64,000 nucleotides of DNA from assembly GCA_017405945.1 (NCBI GenBank), contig JAFQZL010000034.1, positions 1 through 64,000 of the forward strand. The letters are read 5' to 3'. Source of the DNA: Acidaminococcaceae bacterium (GTDB lineage: Bacteria > Bacillota > Negativicutes > Acidaminococcales > Acidaminococcaceae). This document shows, piece by piece, positions 1-8,287 of this stretch. Below the pieces are notes generated by a model. It saw only the letters and a program-made list of their open reading frames with translations, searched no databases and was not told where the DNA came from. The position numbers and the translations under genes were made by a program. The stretch's first letter is position 1. Each line of letters begins with the position of its first letter.

Positions 1-3
1 AAC

Positions 4-345
4 ATGAACATCATTGAAGCACTGGATAAAGAACAGTTACGTTCTGATATCCCTGAGTTCCGTGCCGGCGACACCGTTAAAGTTTATGTTAAGGTTGTTG
101 AAGGTACACGTGAACGCGTACAGTTATTTGAAGGCGTTGTAATCTCCCGGAGCGGTTCCGGTGTCCGTGAAATGTTCACCGTCCGCCGTATTTCCTACGG
201 TGTGGGTGTAGAAAGAACGTTCCCGGTACACAGCCCGCGTCTGGAAAAGATCGTAGTAGCGCGCAAGGGTGTTGTTCGCAGAGCGAAACTGTACTATCTG
301 CGTAACCTTACCGGTAAAGCTGCTCGTATCCGTGAACGCCGCTAA
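4..345 (+). CDS. rplS: 50S ribosomal protein L19
   Basis: The 113-residue product matches bacterial L19 in length and sequence. The N-terminal segment reads [16 protein letters not shown], followed by [15 protein letters not shown] and the conserved [13 protein letters not shown] and KLYYLRN blocks. L19 sits at the 30S-50S interface of the ribosome. The window opens only 3 bases before the ATG, so the ribosome binding site and any upstream partners (usually rimM and trmD) are not visible. A strong terminator follows directly, so this is probably the last gene of its operon. Identification is firm. Confidence 0.97.
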   Translation: MNIIEALDKEQLRSDIPEFRAGDTVKVYVKVVEGTRERVQLFEGVVISRSGSGVREMFTVRRISYGVGVERTFPVHSPRLEKIVVARKGVVRRAKLYYLRNLTGKAARIRERR

Positions 346-357
346 TCTGGTGCATAA

Positions 358-387
358 AGGGGGCTGCAAAGGCAGTCCTCTTTTTTG
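358..387 (+). terminator. Intrinsic terminator after rplS
   Basis: A 10-bp stem (AGGGGGCTGC with GCAGTCCTCT, containing G-T pairs) has a 4-base loop and is followed by a run of T. It lies 13 bases after the rplS stop codon. Confidence 0.85.
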
Positions 388-430
388 TTAGCTGAAGATA
401 CAGATTTGCGTATTGAGAGGGGTAAACTGT

Positions 431-982
431 ATGAGCGATAAATCCGGAGGATCCTTTCAGGATTCACTGAACGACTGGCTCGTGTCTATCATCGTCGCGG
501 TGGCGCTGGCCTTTTGTATCCGAACTTTTATTTTTGAACCCTATAAGGTGGAAGGAACTTCCATGTATCCGACGCTGTTCAATCAGGAACGGCTGATTGT
601 AAACAAATTCGGCTACTTTCTGGATGATCCGAAACGGAACGAAATTGTCGTGTTCCGTTATCCGAAAGATGAGAGCCGCGATTTTATCAAACGTGTCATC
701 GCGGTAGGCGGCGACACGGTGGAAATGCGTGACGGCGCGGTGCTGATTAACGGAAAGAAAATCGACGAGCCATACACCTGGAAGGAAGATCCGAAAGGGC
801 TGAACCATTCCAATTACCGCAAGAGTCTGGTGCCCAAAGATCACATTTTCGTGCTGGGCGATAACCGCAACAATTCGGAAGACAGCCGCTTCGCGGACGT
901 GGACTTCGTGCCGCTGCGTCTGGTAAAGGGCAAGGCTGCTGTTGTGTTCTGGCCTTTTGAAAGGTTCCGTAAACTGCCGTGA
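431..982 (+). CDS. lepB: Signal peptidase I
   Basis: Type I signal peptidase of 183 residues, which removes signal peptides from exported proteins at the outer face of the inner membrane. One N-terminal membrane segment (about residues 17-33) precedes the serine box VEGTSMYPT, with nucleophile Ser44. The lysine box has general base Lys87 in DFIKRVIAVGGD. The C-terminal signature is FVLGDNRNNSEDSR. The ATG at 431 is chosen because a GAGAGGGG ribosome binding site lies 8 bases upstream; an in-frame TTG at 413 would place that site inside the gene. rbgA starts 7 bases after the stop, so the two are probably co-transcribed. Confidence 0.95.
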   Translation: MSDKSGGSFQDSLNDWLVSIIVAVALAFCIRTFIFEPYKVEGTSMYPTLFNQERLIVNKFGYFLDDPKRNEIVVFRYPKDESRDFIKRVIAVGGDTVEMRDGAVLINGKKIDEPYTWKEDPKGLNHSNYRKSLVPKDHIFVLGDNRNNSEDSRFADVDFVPLRLVKGKAAVVFWPFERFRKLP

Positions 983-989
983 GGTCGTT

Positions 990-1853
990 ATGGATGTAAA
1001 GGATTTTAAGATTCAATGGTTCCCGGGGCATATGACCAAAGCCCGGCGAATGATGGAGGGGCAGCTGCGTCTGGTGGACGTGGTGGTGGAGCTGCTGGAT
1101 GCCCGTATTCCCGGTTCCAGCATCAACCCCATGCTGCGCCAGATGGCGGGGAACAAGCCCCGTGTCATTGCCCTGAACAAAATGGATATGGCCGACCCGG
1201 TCAAAACCGAAGCCTGGCTGCTGAAACTGAAACAGGAGGGCGTGCCGGTCTGTTCCATTGACTGCCATACAGGCAAAGGCGTCAAGCAGATGATCAGCCT
1301 GGTGAAGGAAGCCGCAAGACCCATTACGGATAAATGGCTGAAAAAAGGCGTGAAGAACCGTGACGTCCGGCTTATGATCGTAGGTGTGCCCAATGTGGGA
1401 AAATCCACGCTGATAAACCGGCTGGCGGGGCAGGTGAAAGCCATTGCTTCCGACCGTCCCGGCGTGACGAAACAAAAGCAGTGGGTGAACATCGCCAGGG
1501 GATTGCAGCTGCTGGACACTCCCGGTGTATTGTGGCCTAAATTTGAGAATCCGGAAACCGGGCTGCATCTGGCCCTGACCGGAGCTGTGAAGGATGACAT
1601 CTATGACCGCAGGGACGCGCTGGTTCTGCTGCTTCAGGAAATGCTGGAGAAATATCCGCAGCAGCTGGCTATGTTTTACCATATCACACTGGAACCGGAA
1701 GATACGGCGGAAACCGTTATGGAAAAAATCGGCGCCGCCCGGGGCTGTGTGAAAGCCGGCGGAGTTCTGGATATGAACAAAGTGGAGCAGATGGTCCTTT
1801 ATGAATTTAAAACCGCGAAGATGGGACGCTTCACCTTGGACGAACCAATATAA
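990..1853 (+). CDS. rbgA: Ribosome biogenesis GTPase RbgA (YlqF)
   Basis: A 287-residue circularly permuted GTPase needed for late 50S subunit assembly in Firmicutes. The N-terminal signature is IQWFPGHMTKA. The G motifs occur in the permuted order: the G4 motif NKMD comes before the P-loop GVPNVGKST, then G3 DTPG. A C-terminal RNA-binding region follows. Start ATG 990 was chosen because the protein begins MDVKDFKIQWFPGHM as in the family; longer in-frame extensions would run into lepB. The order rplS-lepB-rbgA-rnhB is typical of Firmicutes. Confidence 0.95.
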   Translation: MDVKDFKIQWFPGHMTKARRMMEGQLRLVDVVVELLDARIPGSSINPMLRQMAGNKPRVIALNKMDMADPVKTEAWLLKLKQEGVPVCSIDCHTGKGVKQMISLVKEAARPITDKWLKKGVKNRDVRLMIVGVPNVGKSTLINRLAGQVKAIASDRPGVTKQKQWVNIARGLQLLDTPGVLWPKFENPETGLHLALTGAVKDDIYDRRDALVLLLQEMLEKYPQQLAMFYHITLEPEDTAETVMEKIGAARGCVKAGGVLDMNKVEQMVLYEFKTAKMGRFTLDEPI

Positions 1854-1898
1854 ATGTGACTTGCGTCAGATAGTAATCTGCATGAACCAAATTAAAAC

Positions 1899-1922
1899 TG
1901 CCGGCTTAGGGCCGGCTTTTTT
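1899..1922 (+). terminator. Intrinsic terminator after rbgA
   Basis: A GCCGGC stem with a short TTAGG loop pairs with a second GCCGGC and is followed by seven T. It lies about 45 bases past the rbgA stop codon. Confidence 0.85.
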
Positions 1923-2045
1923 ATTGGCGGGAATGAGGTTGCCAAAAAGGCAGGGCAGGCTGTAAAATTTAAAAAAGAAGTTCACACATGAAAAATAAAT
2001 GGGATGGAGCAGCGCAGGCATGTTTCATCCGGGGAGGATAGGCAT

Positions 2046-2900
2046 ATGAAATTGGCAGAAATCAAAACAATAATAGCTGGTAACCCGACAGAAGCGCAAC
2101 TGGCTGAACTGAAAAAGGATGAACGGACCGGTGTACAGAAACTGCTTGCGGCGTTCGATAAAAAAAGGGAAAAAGAAAAGCAGGAACGTCAGCGTTTTGC
2201 CAACATGCTGAACTATGAAAAAGAATATATGGCATTACCCGGCATTCAGTATATTGTTGGTGTGGACGAAGCAGGCCGGGGCCCGTTGGCAGGTCCGCTG
2301 GTCATCGCGGGGGTCATTTTGCCGGAGGACGTGTTCATTGCAGGGCTGAACGACAGCAAAAAGCTCAGTGAAGCAAAACGGGAAGCGCTGTATCCGGAGA
2401 TTCTGGAAAAGGCGGTTGCCGTGCTGGTCAATGTTGTCAGTATTTCCAATATTGATAAGGAGAATATTTACCACGCAACCCAGGAAGGTATGGAACAGAT
2501 CCTGCGCCAGATCCGGGTGCGTCCCCAGGTGGCGCTGGTGGATGCCATGCACCCTCATGTGGAAGGCGTTGAGACCGTTCCCATCATCCACGGAGATGCC
2601 CTGAGCGCATCCATTGCCGCGGCTTCCGTAGTGGCAAAGGTAACCCGTGACCGTCTCATGCAGGAACTGGCTCAGGTCTATCCCCAATATGGGCTGGCAC
2701 AGAACAAAGGGTACGGCAGTCAGCTGCACATGGACGCAATCCGCCGGTTCGGCGCCACGAAGATACACCGCCGCAGTTACGAACCGGTTCGCAGCATGAA
2801 TCTTCGGCCGGTGGAAGAACGGGACAATTATCTGTTTGAGCCGGAAAAAGGAAAAGAAGACGCTGGACTGAAGGTATTGCTGAAAGATTTGGAGGCGTAA
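2046..2900 (+). CDS. rnhB: Ribonuclease HII
   Basis: A 284-residue RNase HII, which cleaves the RNA strand of RNA-DNA hybrids and helps remove misincorporated ribonucleotides. The catalytic block GVDEAGRGPLAGP begins near residue 70 and supplies the first acidic pair. Further family motifs are LNDSKKLS, the Asp in ALVDAMH, and ASVVAKVTRDR. About 65 residues precede the catalytic domain, an N-terminal extension common in Firmicute RnhB. ATG 2046 is preferred because a GGGGAGGA site ends about 7 bases upstream. The yraN gene follows in the same frame after the stop. Confidence 0.95.
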   Translation: MKLAEIKTIIAGNPTEAQLAELKKDERTGVQKLLAAFDKKREKEKQERQRFANMLNYEKEYMALPGIQYIVGVDEAGRGPLAGPLVIAGVILPEDVFIAGLNDSKKLSEAKREALYPEILEKAVAVLVNVVSISNIDKENIYHATQEGMEQILRQIRVRPQVALVDAMHPHVEGVETVPIIHGDALSASIAAASVVAKVTRDRLMQELAQVYPQYGLAQNKGYGSQLHMDAIRRFGATKIHRRSYEPVRSMNLRPVEERDNYLFEPEKGKEDAGLKVLLKDLEA

Positions 2901-2903
2901 ATT

Positions 2904-3338
2904 ATTTTAACCAAAAAGGAAATTGGCAGTCGGGGCGAAGAGATTGCCGCGGAATTTCTGGAACGGAAAGGCCTGCAGGTTGTGGGGCGGAATTATCGCA
3001 GCCGCTGGGGAGAGTTGGATCTGATTGCGGTAAAACCCGACCCGGAAGGTTTTGAGAGTGAAGTGGATTATGATGATGCACTTCAGAAAATAAGCAATGT
3101 TGCGCAGGCACAGCGGGGAGCCGGCGTGCATTTTGTGGAAGTGAAAACCAGGACCGGAACGGGCTATGGTACTCCCGGTGCCGCGGTCACCTGTACAAAA
3201 CAGCAGAAGTTACGCAAAACCGCGCTGATTTGGCTGCAGGAGCAGGAACAGTATTATTCTGATTTGTGTTTTGATGTAATTGAAGTTTGGGTCGTTGGTA
3301 AAACAGCGAAAATCCGCTGGCTGCAACGTTGTTTTTGA
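2904..3338 (+). CDS. YraN/UPF0102 endonuclease-like protein
   Basis: YraN-family protein with a predicted restriction-endonuclease-like fold; its function is not settled. Visible motifs are GSRGEEIAAEFL, NYRSRWGELDLIA and VHFVEVKTR, giving the expected acidic and Lys residues. A stretch of about 26 residues (KPDPEGFESEV through AQAQRGAG) separates the last two motifs and is longer than I expect for the family. The conserved N-terminus begins immediately after the rnhB stop in the same frame. No ATG, GTG or TTG lies between that stop and the GTG at 2982, which would delete conserved sequence. A GGAGGCG site at 2891-2897 points to an ATT start at 2904 (or 2901). Start is therefore tentative. 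Confidence 0.8.
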   Translation: MLTKKEIGSRGEEIAAEFLERKGLQVVGRNYRSRWGELDLIAVKPDPEGFESEVDYDDALQKISNVAQAQRGAGVHFVEVKTRTGTGYGTPGAAVTCTKQQKLRKTALIWLQEQEQYYSDLCFDVIEVWVVGKTAKIRWLQRCF

Positions 3339-3356
3339 AAAGGAAGGTGATGTTAT

Positions 3357-4874
3357 TTGTATGCAAGAGTGTCAGGTGAGACGCCGGTTGGATTAAACGG
3401 CGCTGGAGTGGTCGTGGAGGTGGACATTGAACGTGGGTTGCCTGCTTTCGAGATTGTGGGGCTGCCGGACATGGCGATCCGGGAATCCAGAGAACGTGTG
3501 CGGACGGCATTGAAGAATTCCGGTTTTCCTTTTCCACAGAACCGGATTACGGTAAATCTGGCGCCGGCCAACTTGCGAAAAGACGGCAGCGGACTGGATC
3601 TGCCAATTGCTGTCGGGATTCTGGTTTCTCTCGGAGTGCTGCCTCAGGACAAAGTTCGGGATAAGGTGTTTATCGGGGAACTTTCCCTTGAGGGAGCAAT
3701 CAGAGAAGTAAACGGGGTTCTTCCCATGGTACTGGAAGCCCGTCGCCAGCATGTGCCGGAGATTTTTATTCCCCAGAGCAATGGGGAAGAAGGACGGCTG
3801 GTTGATGGAATCGCGATCTACACGCCAATCCATTTGAAACAGCTTGTGGCTCATCTTCAGCGTCCATGCCTGGAATCGTTGCAACATAAGGAACTGGAAC
3901 TTACCGAACCAGGGAATGGTGACATTGATTTTTCCGATGTTCATGGACAAAAAGTAGTGAAACGGGCATTGGAAATTGCGGCAGCAGGCGGGCATAATAT
4001 CCTGCTGACTGGTTCTCCCGGCAGCGGGAAGACCATGCTGGCCCGGAGGCTGCCTACAATTTTGCCGCCCATGACCAGGGAAGAGGCGCTGGAAGTTACG
4101 AAGATATACAGCATTGCAGGTCTGTTGAATAACAAATCGAGGCTGATTAACAAACGGCCGTTCCGCAGTCCCCACCACACGATTACCTTAAGTGCGCTGA
4201 TTGGCGGCGGCACGGTTCCTGTTCCCGGGGAAGTGACGCTGAGTCACAACGGCGTGCTGTTCCTGGACGAGTTCCCTGAGTTTTCCAAGGCTTTGCTGGA
4301 AGTGTTGCGCCAGCCGCTGGAAGATCGCATTGTAACAATTAACCGGGTACATGGCTCTTATATTTTTCCTGCTTCGTTCCTTCTGTGTTGCGCGCAGAAT
4401 CCCTGTCCCTGTGGATTTTTTGGTGACGAAATGAAAGAATGTGTCTGCCGCCCCTTTGAAATAGAACGGTATCAGCGAAAAATATCCGGCCCTTTATCCG
4501 ACCGTATCGATCTGCAGGTGTATGTGCCTCGTGTGAAATATGAAGACCTTCGTGCAACAGAGGCTGAAGAAACATCGGCTCAGATTCGTGAACGTGTCTG
4601 CGCGGCCCGTACTATTCAGCTGAAACGGTTAAAACGATATGGTGTTTACTGCAATGCCGCCATGAACCACTGGCAGGTGGAACGATTCTGCAAACTGGAT
4701 GCGGCTGGCAACACGTTGATGGAAAACGCTTTCTGCAAGCTGGGACTCAGCGCCCGCAGTTATGACCGGATTTTGAAAGTAGCCCGCACCATTGCGGACT
4801 TAGAAAAAAGCGACATCATTGTTCCGTCACATATTGCGGAAGCGATTCAGCTGCGGGCACAGGTGAATCAGTGA
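3357..4874 (+). CDS. comM: ComM/YifB-family Mg-chelatase-like AAA+ ATPase
   Basis: A 505-residue member of the YifB/ComM family. ComM is a hexameric helicase that promotes branch migration during natural transformation in some Gram-negative bacteria. The N-terminal domain contains VEVDIERGLPAFEIVGLPD. The AAA+ core has Walker A GSPGSGKTML and Walker B VLFLDEFPEF. A C-terminal Mg-chelatase helical domain includes SARSYDRILKVARTIADL. The start is TTG at 3357, preceded by AAGGAAGGTGA, and the product then begins YARVSGETPVGLNG as expected. It closely follows yraN (18 bases), so it is probably in the same operon. Confidence 0.9.
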   Translation: MYARVSGETPVGLNGAGVVVEVDIERGLPAFEIVGLPDMAIRESRERVRTALKNSGFPFPQNRITVNLAPANLRKDGSGLDLPIAVGILVSLGVLPQDKVRDKVFIGELSLEGAIREVNGVLPMVLEARRQHVPEIFIPQSNGEEGRLVDGIAIYTPIHLKQLVAHLQRPCLESLQHKELELTEPGNGDIDFSDVHGQKVVKRALEIAAAGGHNILLTGSPGSGKTMLARRLPTILPPMTREEALEVTKIYSIAGLLNNKSRLINKRPFRSPHHTITLSALIGGGTVPVPGEVTLSHNGVLFLDEFPEFSKALLEVLRQPLEDRIVTINRVHGSYIFPASFLLCCAQNPCPCGFFGDEMKECVCRPFEIERYQRKISGPLSDRIDLQVYVPRVKYEDLRATEAEETSAQIRERVCAARTIQLKRLKRYGVYCNAAMNHWQVERFCKLDAAGNTLMENAFCKLGLSARSYDRILKVARTIADLEKSDIIVPSHIAEAIQLRAQVNQ

Positions 4875-4931
4875 ATGGTATGACTTGAAGGGCCTTTCAT
4901 AAGATGTTTTCTGTAAATGAAGAATTAAATC

Positions 4932-4962
4932 AGAGGTGGCTGGCAAGGTCACCTCTTTTTTT
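4932..4962 (+). terminator. Intrinsic terminator after comM
   Basis: The AGAGGTG arm pairs with CACCTCT across an 11-base loop, followed by seven T. It ends the rnhB-yraN-comM unit. Confidence 0.75.
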
Positions 4963-5026
4963 GGTATAATACTATAAAGTCCAGGTTAATGAAATCGTAA
5001 TGCTATATTGGACAGGAGTGTGAAAA

Positions 5027-5539
5027 ATGGAATTTAAGGAAGTAGTTAAAAACCGTTATTCCTGCAAAAAATTCAACGGAAGACAGGTGGAAAGTGCTAA
5101 GCTGAAAGCAATTCTGGAAGCGGGGAGGCTGGCTCCGACGGCAAAGAATCTGCAGGAGCAGCGTATCTATGTAATTCAGTCCGATGAGGCTCTTGCCAGA
5201 ATTGACGCAGCAACACCGTGCCGTTACGGCGCGCCGACAGTACTTGTCGTTGCCTATGATAAGAACAATGTATTCACCTATCCGGGCGGCAAGTGTAATT
5301 CCGGAGCAGAAGACGCAACGATTGTAGCGACTCATATGATTCTTGCTGCCGCTAATGAAGGGGTGGACAGCTGCTGGCTGAATTTCTTTGATCCGGAAAA
5401 ACTGGCGAAATCGCTTGGTCTGCCGGAGAACGAAGAAGTCCTGATGCTGATGGATCTGGGATATGCAGCGGAAGGCATTGGGCCGCTTCCCAAACATACG
5501 GACCGGAAACGCCTGGACCAGACTGTGAGTTTTATGTAA
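5027..5539 (+). CDS. Nitroreductase-family flavoprotein
   Basis: A 170-residue compact nitroreductase-family protein, expected to bind FMN and reduce substrates with NAD(P)H. The N-terminal flavin-contact pattern is VVKNRYSCKKF, followed by LEAGRLAPTAKNLQEQRIYV. Further on are ATHMILAAANEGVDSCWLNFF and GYAAEGIGP, all typical of the family. The Ser-Cys-Lys variant of the usual RRSIRKF pattern is seen in clostridial members. The physiological substrate cannot be told from sequence. An AGGAGTG ribosome binding site precedes the ATG. A TATAAT at 4965-4970 may be part of its promoter, but no convincing -35 box was found. Confidence 0.85.
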   Translation: MEFKEVVKNRYSCKKFNGRQVESAKLKAILEAGRLAPTAKNLQEQRIYVIQSDEALARIDAATPCRYGAPTVLVVAYDKNNVFTYPGGKCNSGAEDATIVATHMILAAANEGVDSCWLNFFDPEKLAKSLGLPENEEVLMLMDLGYAAEGIGPLPKHTDRKRLDQTVSFM

Positions 5540-5569
5540 AGGCCTTGCATTTAATAAGGATGAAGTATC

Positions 5570-6010
5570 ATGATTACGTTGTCGGGACTTAAGAAATTCT
5601 TTGATGCAATTGATAGCGGTCATACATGGAAATGTGTTGTTGCGGGAAGCGAGATAAAGGACGTAAAAAAGGACCGTGAAAGTTCCGTTATAATTGAAGG
5701 TTACGACTTTTCAGAAAAGGCGGTTTATTTTGAAGGGCGTTACCTGCCGTTCTCACAGATAAAAAGTGTCCGCAGCCAGCCTTCCGCCATCCGTATCCGG
5801 GGGGGCGGCTGCGGTATCGGGCTGCCGGTTTTTAAAATCCGGCTGGATTACGGCGCAAAAAATCCGGTTGTACTGGTTGTGGAAGATAAAGACAATGTGG
5901 ACGAAATCATCAACAGGATTTGTATGGGCAATCGTGATACTACTCTGGAATATTATGTGGATCCCCACACCGGATTAAGACCGGAAAAAATTTCACCGCC
6001 TTTATACTGA
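5570..6010 (+). CDS. Hypothetical protein, 146 aa
   Basis: I do not recognise this family. The product is soluble with no signal peptide or membrane segment. It contains a Gly-rich turn (RIRGGGCGIGLPVFKIRLDYG) inside what looks like a mostly beta-strand region, ending CMGNRDTTLEYYVDPHTGLRPEK. It starts 30 bases after the nitroreductase with an AAGGAT site and could be co-transcribed. No function is proposed. Confidence 0.6.
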   Translation: MITLSGLKKFFDAIDSGHTWKCVVAGSEIKDVKKDRESSVIIEGYDFSEKAVYFEGRYLPFSQIKSVRSQPSAIRIRGGGCGIGLPVFKIRLDYGAKNPVVLVVEDKDNVDEIINRICMGNRDTTLEYYVDPHTGLRPEKISPPLY

Positions 6011-6112
6011 GTAATTCAGGTGAGCAATCTTACAAGCCGTTAATTACAAGGGGACATCATTTGACTGTTTTTCACCGGTACTCAACGTACTGTTCAGAGG
6101 AGAGATTCCGCT

Positions 6113-6514
6113 ATGATTGCCGATAAGGATTGGAAAGCAAACCTGAAACTGCTCAATGACTTCACGATGCAGTATGAGGTAGGCGTCAAACTCCTGTATG
6201 AAAAAAACTATTTGAAAGAGTTCTATGATTTCTATGAAATAAAAAACAGAAAGGCAAAACTGGTTCCGGCAGAAGAAGGTTTTGAGGAAACATTAAAAAA
6301 CGTAAGCGGTGAGTACCGATGGGAGGCTATCGCTGAGAAGACGAAAAGCCTGTTTGGTTTGCCGCTTCGTGTGACAGTCTTTGACGATGATACAAAGCTG
6401 AAGGAGGAATTGGAAGGTCCCGACGGACTTGCTCCCTTCTTCTTTGTTTTTGATATGATGTTCTGCGAATATGTGGAGTTTACCTTGTGCTTCATTTCAG
6501 GAAGCAACAACTAG
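6113..6514 (+). CDS. Hypothetical protein, 133 aa
   Basis: Unrecognised soluble protein. The N-terminal half is charged and probably helical (KANLKLLNDFTMQYEVGVKLLYEK). The C-terminal part is hydrophobic (APFFFVFDMMFCEYVEFTLCF) but reads more like a buried strand region than a membrane span. A GAGGAGAG ribosome binding site 9-10 bases before the ATG supports it as a real gene. It sits in a run of small genes of unknown role. Confidence 0.55.
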   Translation: MIADKDWKANLKLLNDFTMQYEVGVKLLYEKNYLKEFYDFYEIKNRKAKLVPAEEGFEETLKNVSGEYRWEAIAEKTKSLFGLPLRVTVFDDDTKLKEELEGPDGLAPFFFVFDMMFCEYVEFTLCFISGSNN

Positions 6515-6559
6515 AAAACAGCAGAACGGGCAGTTGATGGTTGAGGCGGAGGACAGAAT

Positions 6560-6778
6560 ATGAAAAAAATAACAATAGAAATTGACACAGAATATATTCC
6601 GGCTGTTTCATTGCTGAAACTGGCTGGCGTTGTGGAAAGCGGCGGTCAGGCCTCCTATGAGATAGAGCAGGGACATGTGACCATGGACGGGGTTGTGTTA
6701 AAAGAAAAACGAAAAAAGGTCAGACCGGGAAGCGCTGTAGTACTGAATAATGAATACGTGATTTATGTAAAAGGGTAA
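6560..6778 (+). CDS. Small S4-domain RNA-binding protein
   Basis: A 72-residue protein consisting of a single S4-like fold, similar to the small YaaA/YbcJ-type S4 proteins. The recognisable part is LKLAGVVESGGQASYEIEQGHVTMDGVV, where the family usually has L...G...SGG.AK..I..G.V.VNG. The basic KEKRKKVRPG segment follows, then VVLNNEYVIYV. It probably binds structured RNA, perhaps rRNA; the exact target is unknown. A GGAGG site precedes the ATG. Confidence 0.75.
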   Translation: MKKITIEIDTEYIPAVSLLKLAGVVESGGQASYEIEQGHVTMDGVVLKEKRKKVRPGSAVVLNNEYVIYVKG

Positions 6779-6804
6779 TGCAGTATACATAACGCGACAA
6801 AAAA

Positions 6805-6839
6805 TCAGCTAATCCAAAGTTGAACTTCAGATTAGCTGA
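6805..6839 (-). terminator. Intrinsic terminator between convergent genes
   Basis: A perfect 10-bp stem (TCAGCTAATC with GATTAGCTGA) has a 15-base loop. On the minus strand it runs into ATTTTTTG, so it best serves the minus-strand peptide gene at 6848-7114; on the plus strand the T run is weak. Confidence 0.8.
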
Positions 6840-6847
6840 GTATCGTT

Positions 6848-7114
6848 TTAGAAAACGTGTTCCAGGTGCCGGTGGCCGTGACGGTCGCGCCATATTCTGT
6901 CCATGTGTCTGTGGCCGCGATGGTCAAGCCACTTATGTACCCTTACAAGAACATAACCGTGATGCCGGCTGAACCGGTGAATGGGTCTGTGATGTTCAAT
7001 TCTGATCATATGCGATGGCGGGTTTTTAAGATGAGGGGCGGCTTCTGCGCTGTGCAAGCCCATGATGCCGGTCAGGACGGTAACGGCCAGTAATCCTCCC
7101 AGTATTTTCTTCAT
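6848..7114 (-). CDS. Small secreted histidine-rich protein
   Basis: An 88-residue precursor with a clear signal peptide (MKKILGGLLAVTVLTGIMG, cleavage predicted after HSAEA). The mature part is about 63 residues and contains 15 His plus many Arg, in patterns such as RIEHHRP, FSRHHG and DRHGHRHLEH. This composition suggests binding of metal ions (Ni, Zn, Cu) or of polyanions in the envelope; that is inference only. ATG 7114 is chosen because AAGGAGGTTGAT lies just upstream; an upstream in-frame ATG at 7132 would include the binding site. It is the only minus-strand gene in the first 29 kb. Confidence 0.75.
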   Translation of the reverse strand: MKKILGGLLAVTVLTGIMGLHSAEAAPHLKNPPSHMIRIEHHRPIHRFSRHHGYVLVRVHKWLDHRGHRHMDRIWRDRHGHRHLEHVF

Positions 7115-7296
7115 AATATCAACCTCCTTCATTTTTGTTGCTCATACTATAACGTAAAAATCGCTCAAAACTATGATATAAAAGGTACTTTTATTTGTCA
7201 TAGCAGAGTATGAGCAAATTCTCAGGTAGCATGATTTTCCGGTTGCCCGTTGAGGAACAGATTTCACAAGGGCATCAGGGAAAGAAAAGGTGAAGT

Positions 7297-8187
7297 ATGA
7301 AAACAGTTGAAGAATACCTGTCCCACTGCTATTCAATACCGGAAATTCCGTCGGCTCTTCCTTTGCCTGCAGAAGCGTTTGTTGAAAGCTGGAAAGAGGC
7401 AGCTGGAAAAGAGGCGTTGGATTTTCTGGTGGATACTTCCGGTTGTAGCAATATGGTATTTCCTTTAAAAGATATAGACGCGCTTCGCATTTTTCTGAAA
7501 GAAACCCTGGGAGGACCTCTTCCGGTTATTGTCACAGGGAATCACGGTGATTTCCTGAGTGTGGAAGCAATGTTGAATGGCCGGGATGTTTTATCTTGTA
7601 TACCGGTTACAGTAAATGCTTTTACATTGCCGGCCCGGGCGGACAACATCAGTGGCCATCGTGTAATCCTTCTGGGGCAGGCGCCTTACAGCAATGTTAC
7701 GGCCCGACAGCTTTGCCTGGAAGAGGAGTTGTGGCTGGAGCGCTCTTTCCGGCTGCGGCTTGCCCATGAATGTGTCCATTATGAAACGCTGCGGCTGTTT
7801 GGAGATATGCAGAACCATGCCCTTGACGAAATTGTGGCGGATGCGATAGGACAGATTGCGGCATTTGGTAATTTCAGTGCGGAGCGGCAGAGGTTGTTTT
7901 TCGGGCTGGAAAAGGGGACTGGCCGCTGCACCGGGAGACTTTCCTTTTATTGCCGGGGCGTGCTTCCCTGGGAAAGGGAGAAGGTGTACCGCTCTGTGGA
8001 TACGGTGCTTGGTATAATCGAAGCTGAATTAATGCGTTTCCTGGCCGGGAAAACAGGATCTTCTGCAACAAAGGGTGCGTTATCTGATTTTAGCGATATT
8101 CTGTCAGACAAAAACGTAAAATATGAACTGCTTGCCCTGTTTTCCGGAACAAGCATTGCGGAAAAGATTGGTAACAGGAGAAAATAA
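7297..8187 (+). CDS. Putative HExxH metallopeptidase-like protein of unknown family
   Basis: A 296-residue soluble protein that I cannot assign to a named family. Around residues 155-190 it carries RLAHECVHYETLRLFG, an HExxH motif (H-E-C-V-H). About 22 residues later comes LDEIVADAIGQ, where gluzincin-type zinc peptidases supply a third ligand from an E..AD helix. This suggests a zinc-dependent hydrolase fold. There is no signal peptide. An AAAGGTGA site precedes the ATG. It lies about 100 bases upstream of the RiPP maturase with no clear terminator between them, so a role in that locus is possible but unproven. Confidence 0.6.
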   Translation: MKTVEEYLSHCYSIPEIPSALPLPAEAFVESWKEAAGKEALDFLVDTSGCSNMVFPLKDIDALRIFLKETLGGPLPVIVTGNHGDFLSVEAMLNGRDVLSCIPVTVNAFTLPARADNISGHRVILLGQAPYSNVTARQLCLEEELWLERSFRLRLAHECVHYETLRLFGDMQNHALDEIVADAIGQIAAFGNFSAERQRLFFGLEKGTGRCTGRLSFYCRGVLPWEREKVYRSVDTVLGIIEAELMRFLAGKTGSSATKGALSDFSDILSDKNVKYELLALFSGTSIAEKIGNRRK

Positions 8188-8252
8188 AACAGGCAAGTAG
8201 TATTGTTTCCTGTTGTGTATTTGGGAGTGATGTCCTTTTTGAAAATTTCGTG

Positions 8253-8258
8253 TATAAT
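8253..8258 (+). promoter_or_regulatory. Possible -10 element upstream of the RiPP locus
   Basis: A perfect TATAAT lies 29 bases before the radical SAM start codon at 8288. I found no well-spaced -35 box (the nearest TTGAAA, at 8239, is only 8 bases away), so activator dependence is possible. Confidence 0.4.
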
Positions 8259-8287
8259 ATATAAAGATTTACATGGGGAGGCTTTTC

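Noticed and set aside
413..430. TTG start for lepB six codons upstream
   Set aside because: It overlaps the GAGAGGGG ribosome binding site that serves ATG 431.
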